Assembly (NCBI RefSeq): GCF_020012125.1
Contig: NZ_JAIFAG010000001.1
Span: 4,402,001-4,466,000 of the forward strand
Origin: Hymenobacter psoromatis
Lineage (GTDB): Bacteria > Bacteroidota > Bacteroidia > Cytophagales > Hymenobacteraceae
Length of the DNA: 64,000 nt
Direction of reading: 5' to 3'
Shown: positions 60,808-64,000 of the stretch, piece by piece
How the letters are laid out: the number at the start of each line of letters is the position of its first letter
Position numbering within the stretch: the stretch's first letter is position 1
Position numbers and translations under genes: made by a program
Notes under the pieces: model-generated
The model's input: the letters and a program-made list of their open reading frames with translations, nothing else
Told to the model about the DNA's origin: nothing
The model's database searches: none

Positions 60808-61329
60808 TTACTCGCCCACCGTGAACGTGTGCACCAGCCGCGCACCCGAGGGTGCTACGGCGGTAAGCGTAACAACCTGCCCGGCCGACACGCCCGGCAC
60901 CGACAGGCTGATACCATCCCCTATTGCCAGCTTGTAAGAGTAGGCCCCCGGCGAGTCGAAAACCAGCAGGTACTCTTTATCTGTCGCATCCGGCGAAAAT
61001 ACTTGCAGGGTAATGTTGTCGTAGCCATTTGAAGGACTGTGTATAAAGCTGTTCAGCGTGAGGGCCCCGGCGGCTGTAGAAGTAGCGGCTGTGAGGGCCG
61101 CCCCCGGCAAGTCAAAGCCCAGCTTGGCAGCATCCAGGATGTACACCCCGTCCTGCTTCAGCTCACTGAGCGAGTTGAACTGGCTGGCCGGCTTGAACAC
61201 CTGGTAGCCGCTGCCGTCGGCGTTGAAGCCGTACACGGCCCGCACGTTACCCTTCCAGGGGGCCGAGGCCAGCGCCAGCGCGGCCCCGTTAAAAATAAAG
61301 CCCGAAAGCTGTTTGCTGATGGTACTCAT
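60808..61329 (-). CDS. Hypothetical beta-rich protein
   Basis: 173 residues, MSTISKQLSGFIFNGAALAL at the start, later YDNITLQVFSPDATDKEYLLVF and VSAGQVVTLTAVAPSGARLVH. The even beta pattern suggests a structural or tail-fibre-like domain. Not recognised. It is separated from the next upstream gene by a terminator, so it has its own promoter. Confidence 0.6.
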   Translation of the reverse strand: MSTISKQLSGFIFNGAALALASAPWKGNVRAVYGFNADGSGYQVFKPASQFNSLSELKQDGVYILDAAKLGFDLPGAALTAATSTAAGALTLNSFIHSPSNGYDNITLQVFSPDATDKEYLLVFDSPGAYSYKLAIGDGISLSVPGVSAGQVVTLTAVAPSGARLVHTFTVGE

Positions 61330-61353
61330 AAAGCTGAAATGCTGAGAAGTGAA

Positions 61354-61393
61354 TAAAAAAAGCCGGCCCCGGCATTGCTACCAGGGCCGGCTG
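61354..61393 (-). terminator. Terminator after the DUF6266-like gene
   Basis: Read on the minus strand: CAGCCGGCCC, a loop of about 14 nt, GGGGCCGGCTTTTTTT. The U-tract faces away from the gene at 61418-62449. Confidence 0.8.
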
Positions 61394-61417
61394 AAAACTT
61401 ACTTCCAGGGGGTTAGC

Positions 61418-62449
61418 CTAGAAGTTTACCGTAGCGGCAAATGCGCCCGTATGAGCCACGCCCGCGTGGGTAAAGCTGAACGGCTTGCCCGTGTAGCGGT
61501 CGAGGTAGGCCACGCTGGCCACCTGCGTACCCCCGATGTTGATGTCCATGCTGGCCGGGGCCGAGCCGCCGGTAGTCAGCTCATCAAAGTCGAAGCCATC
61601 GCCGGCCGAGGCGGCCAGCGTCACGCCGGCACCCGAGCCGTTCGGGCCGGCCAGGTGCGTGCCGTAGGTAGTGCCCGCGCCGCCACCGCCTGCCAGGGGC
61701 TTGGCGCTGGTGTACTCCACGGCCAGCGGGTTGCTGGCGTTGTTGTTCAGGGGGTAGTACTGCCCGTTGAGCTGCTGGTAGTAGTTCATGCCCACCACGG
61801 CCAGCACCAGCTCATCTGCAGTCGGAGCCGCCGGCAGAGTAGCCGTGATGCTCACGCTCGTTTTGGCCGGGCTGGTCAGCGCCAGGATGCCCAGCGCCGA
61901 AGCTACCGTAGCGGCTTTGTAGGTCTTGTCGGTGAAGTTCACCGAGGCCACCCCGTACAGCAGCTCGTAGTGCGTCGCCCCCTGCGGGGCCCGCACGTCA
62001 ATCTGTGAGTCCAGCCGCGGAATCGACAGCGTAACGTCCGCACCGCTGGCCACCACGCTGTAGGGCGAGAACAGCGACTGCCCCAGGCCCGCGCCCAGGT
62101 TGAAGTTGAAGCCGAGCAGCTGCGCGGCATTCGAGGCCTGCACCACGCGCTGACCGCGGGCACTGGTCGTATCCAGCGAGATAATGGCGCGCATGGCCTG
62201 CGTCAGACGCGAAATCATCTTGCTGTCGCTGGCTGCCTGAATCTGCGAGCGCAGCGCATCGCGCACCACCTTGCCCGCCTGAGCCGCCGTCCCAAACTCT
62301 GAGGCGTTTTCGCGGGTACGGGCCATGCTGGCCGCCCCCATGAACTTTGACTTATTGGAAGCCTGCTTCTGGCGCACGCTCCCATCCTTGGCGAACACCA
62401 GGCCCCCTACGGTACCCTTGATGCCCAAAATACCCGTTTGCTGGGCCAT
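61418..62449 (-). CDS. DUF6266-like conserved Bacteroidota protein
   Basis: 343 residues. The N-terminus (TGILGIKGTVGGLVFAKDG, then VRQKQASNKSKF) resembles the start of DUF6266 proteins, which begin with a Gly-rich ILG-x-KGKVG-x-VF motif and a basic segment. The body is Ala/Ser/Thr-rich with SSVSITATLPAAPTADE-like strands and a Gly-rich loop (LAGGGGAGTTYG). The function is unknown; a capsid- or fibre-like structural role is possible but unproven. Confidence 0.6.
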   Translation of the reverse strand: MAQQTGILGIKGTVGGLVFAKDGSVRQKQASNKSKFMGAASMARTRENASEFGTAAQAGKVVRDALRSQIQAASDSKMISRLTQAMRAIISLDTTSARGQRVVQASNAAQLLGFNFNLGAGLGQSLFSPYSVVASGADVTLSIPRLDSQIDVRAPQGATHYELLYGVASVNFTDKTYKAATVASALGILALTSPAKTSVSITATLPAAPTADELVLAVVGMNYYQQLNGQYYPLNNNASNPLAVEYTSAKPLAGGGGAGTTYGTHLAGPNGSGAGVTLAASAGDGFDFDELTTGGSAPASMDINIGGTQVASVAYLDRYTGKPFSFTHAGVAHTGAFAATVNF

Positions 62450-62505
62450 GATGAAAAAGAATTAAGTGAGAAGATATATCCGGCTGCTTTCGTTAGCGGC
62501 TCCGT

Positions 62506-63090
62506 CTACCAGGTGCAGCCACCCCGGTAGCGCCGCTTTATTTCTGCTTTGAAGCCCCGCCACACATGCGGAGGCACCACGCCGCCCACGCCGCATTTCC
62601 ACAGCCCCCGGCCCGCCCGCTGGGCGCTGGCCTGCTCGGCCACGCGGCCCGCTACCCGGCGCGTCGGGTCCCAGGCCCACGCCCAGCCGCGCACCACCAG
62701 CAGCGAATCCAAGGCCACGCCGCCCGGCCGCGCCGGCGTCACTACCCGCAGCCCGGCCAGCGTGCGCCCGTAGAGGTCGATGCCCTGCCGCGTCAGCCAC
62801 ACCTGCTGCCCGCGCAGCAAGAGCGTCACCGAGTCGGCCGCCTCCCGCCCGAAGGGCTGGCTTAGCTCGGGCGCATCCACGCCCCGCAGGCGCACCCGCA
62901 CCGGCTGGCCACCGGTCAGCACCTCGTAGGTGTCGCCATCCAGCACCCGCACCACCCGGCCCGGCTCAGCAGCCAGCGGCGTACCCCCCAGAGCAGTATT
63001 TCCACCGCTGGCCGGTGAAGTGTATTCCAATCCGAAACCAGATGCAACTACTAGCAACCACCCACTGACATACAATGCTTTAGCTTTCAT
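62506..63090 (-). CDS. Thermonuclease (SNase-like) family protein
   Basis: 194 residues. A signal or membrane helix (LYVSGWLLVVASGFGLEY) is followed by an SNase domain: RVLDGDTYEV (Asp pair), VRVRLRGVDAPELSQPFGREA (Arg and Asp/Glu of the active site) and DLYGRTLAGLR with the second Arg. The end is basic and Cys-containing. It is a secreted or membrane-anchored nuclease, degrading DNA or RNA outside the cytoplasm. Such genes are common on conjugative and plasmid elements. Confidence 0.88.
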   Translation of the reverse strand: MKAKALYVSGWLLVVASGFGLEYTSPASGGNTALGGTPLAAEPGRVVRVLDGDTYEVLTGGQPVRVRLRGVDAPELSQPFGREAADSVTLLLRGQQVWLTRQGIDLYGRTLAGLRVVTPARPGGVALDSLLVVRGWAWAWDPTRRVAGRVAEQASAQRAGRGLWKCGVGGVVPPHVWRGFKAEIKRRYRGGCTW

Positions 63091-63160
63091 GGCACGAACC
63101 TACCAGCCGCTTTGCGGCGTTGTATATTCGTCTGTCTCAACCGCCCCAACCAGTCCCAGA

Positions 63161-63355
63161 ATGCCCCAGATTTGCATCTACCCCAAGGAGGCTGCCCAGC
63201 TTACCGGCACCGGCTACGACGCGGGCAAGCGCCTCCTGCAGCGCATCCGCACCCAACTCCGCAAGCCCGCCCGCGCCTACGTTTCCGTCACCGAGTTCTG
63301 CGCCTACACCCGCCTGCCCGAGGCCGAGGTTCAAGCCGCCTTGAACCGTAGCTAA
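63161..63355 (+). CDS. Small HTH-like protein
   Basis: 64 residues, MPQICIYPKEAAQLTGTGYD. The order (strand, YPKEAAQLTG, then a basic GKRLLQRIRTQLRK helix, then VTEFCAYTRLPEAEVQAAL) suggests an excisionase- or MerR-like DNA-binding helix pair. Its nucleotide start fits the Bacteroidota lack of a Shine-Dalgarno site. Role unknown. Confidence 0.55.
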   Translation: MPQICIYPKEAAQLTGTGYDAGKRLLQRIRTQLRKPARAYVSVTEFCAYTRLPEAEVQAALNRS

Positions 63356-63498
63356 AGGCACCCTAAAGCCACTCTCAAAGCACCCTCAGTCAGTCACTCC
63401 ACGCCTGTTACTTTCGTTGAATCTTGTTTTCAGGCCAGAATCCGTCCTCACATTCTTTGTCACAGAATTACCCATTGTCTAAAAACAGAATCCGGTTC

Positions 63499-64000
63499 AT
63501 GTGCTACCCGCAGACTGAACCACCCGCGCATTTTGTCACGGAGATTGTCTCTGTATTTCAGAAGCATCTTGATGCAGTAGGCACGCTTGATTTGGAAAAA
63601 GGCCTTTCCAGCGATGCTGTGCTTGCCGTACTGCGTGAGGATTTAGTACTACTGGGTTTTGCAGTTGAAGCAAGCAAACGCTCAACAGACAAAATTGCAC
63701 GTCCGGTATTTTTTGGGGAAAACGGTGTTCCCAGCCTACGCTATGAGATTGATGCTTTTCACAGTGGCTGGCGGTGTGGCCTGGAGATTGAAGCTGGACG
63801 GGCATGGATGGGTAACGCCGTTTATCGGGACCTTATCCAAGCTTTGGTAATGGTCGAAGTAGACACACTGGTATTGGCCGTACCCAACGCATACCGCTAT
63901 AGTACTGGTGGAAAGAACGTTGTAAGCAAGGACTACGAAAATACCGTATCGGTGGCAAGTGCTTTATACGGCCACTCCCGTATGCGCCTACCATACAACC
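63499..64000 (+). CDS. Nuclease-like protein, 3' end outside window
   Basis: At least 167 residues from MCYPQTEPPAHFVTEIVS (ATG 63499), open to the window edge. The block SLRYEIDAFHSGWRCGLEIE, then AGRAWMGNAVYRDLIQAL, gives an Asp, an Glu-x-Glu strand and a helix, the layout of a PD-(D/E)XK-like restriction endonuclease. The family was not recognised. It stands alone on the + strand and is less GC-rich than the gene before it. Confidence 0.6.
   Translation, partial: MCYPQTEPPAHFVTEIVSVFQKHLDAVGTLDLEKGLSSDAVLAVLREDLVLLGFAVEASKRSTDKIARPVFFGENGVPSLRYEIDAFHSGWRCGLEIEAGRAWMGNAVYRDLIQALVMVEVDTLVLAVPNAYRYSTGGKNVVSKDYENTVSVASALYGHSRMRLPYN

Larger units (their letters stand above)
23440..64000. mobile_element. 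Candidate prophage-like or integrative element, right end outside window
   Basis: The stretch contains a CI/LexA-like repressor and Cro pair, a replication module, endolysin and holin-like genes, small phage-type genes with a RecB-like nuclease, three insertion sequences and a defence island. Housekeeping genes are absent. No integrase, attachment repeat, tRNA, terminase, portal, capsid or tail gene is recognised, so its exact nature and left boundary are uncertain; it may be several nested elements. Confidence 0.45.

Noticed and set aside
1..64000. CRISPR arrays, rRNA and tRNA genes
   Set aside because: No regularly spaced short repeats, no cloverleaf-like segments and no rRNA signatures were seen on reading both strands.

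Overview
The window is GC-rich chromosomal DNA of a Bacteroidota bacterium, most likely Hymenobacter or a close relative. This rests on promoters of the TTTG / TAnnTTTG type, families common in that group (DUF6624, YceI, large outer-membrane proteins with an N-terminal peptidase-like region) and very frequent GGGTAGGG / CCCTACCC strings. Assignments come from reading motifs by eye; no database search was possible.

1-23.4 kb looks like host chromosome. It holds a partial acyl-CoA synthetase, an ATPase plus DUF4276 (TOPRIM-like) pair, type II NADH dehydrogenase, an RsbQ-like hydrolase, small membrane and secreted proteins, a 970-residue outer-membrane protein, YceI, an SMR transporter and a sterol-desaturase-family enzyme. 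From 13.2 to 21.5 kb a minus-strand cluster encodes an acidic-sugar (ulosonate-like) pathway: SpsF-type cytidylyltransferase, split transketolase, class III aminotransferase, SDR, HAD phosphatase and NeuB-family synthase. A MafI-like immunity protein sits inside it, and four palindromic REP-like elements lie between its genes. A sodium/solute symporter follows.

23.4 kb to the end looks like an integrated mobile element or several nested ones. A divergent LexA/CI-type repressor and Cro-like gene are followed by a replication module (DUF1376 protein, DnaB helicase). Then comes AT-richer cargo: a two-gene surface protein operon, an IS630 element with a -1 frameshift site, a YhcG-type nuclease, a DUF6615-like protein and a DUF4209/HEPN-like protein. 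An endolysin plus holin-like pair and a run of small phage-type genes ending in a RecB-like nuclease follow. No capsid, terminase, tail or integrase gene was recognised.

46-60.7 kb is a defence island: a Druantia type II-like operon on the minus strand, read as Vsr endonuclease, large DruG-like protein, 2095-residue DruE-type helicase, PD-(D/E)XK protein and cytosine methyltransferase, with a divergent DUF3427-like gene. Two apparently identical 931-bp IS5-family copies lie in it. One is downstream of the operon. The other is inside the 3' end of the DruG-like gene and replaces its last 26 codons with an immediate stop. The two have different 3-bp target duplications, so they inserted separately. 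The last 3 kb carries conserved hypothetical genes, a thermonuclease homologue and a truncated nuclease-like gene.
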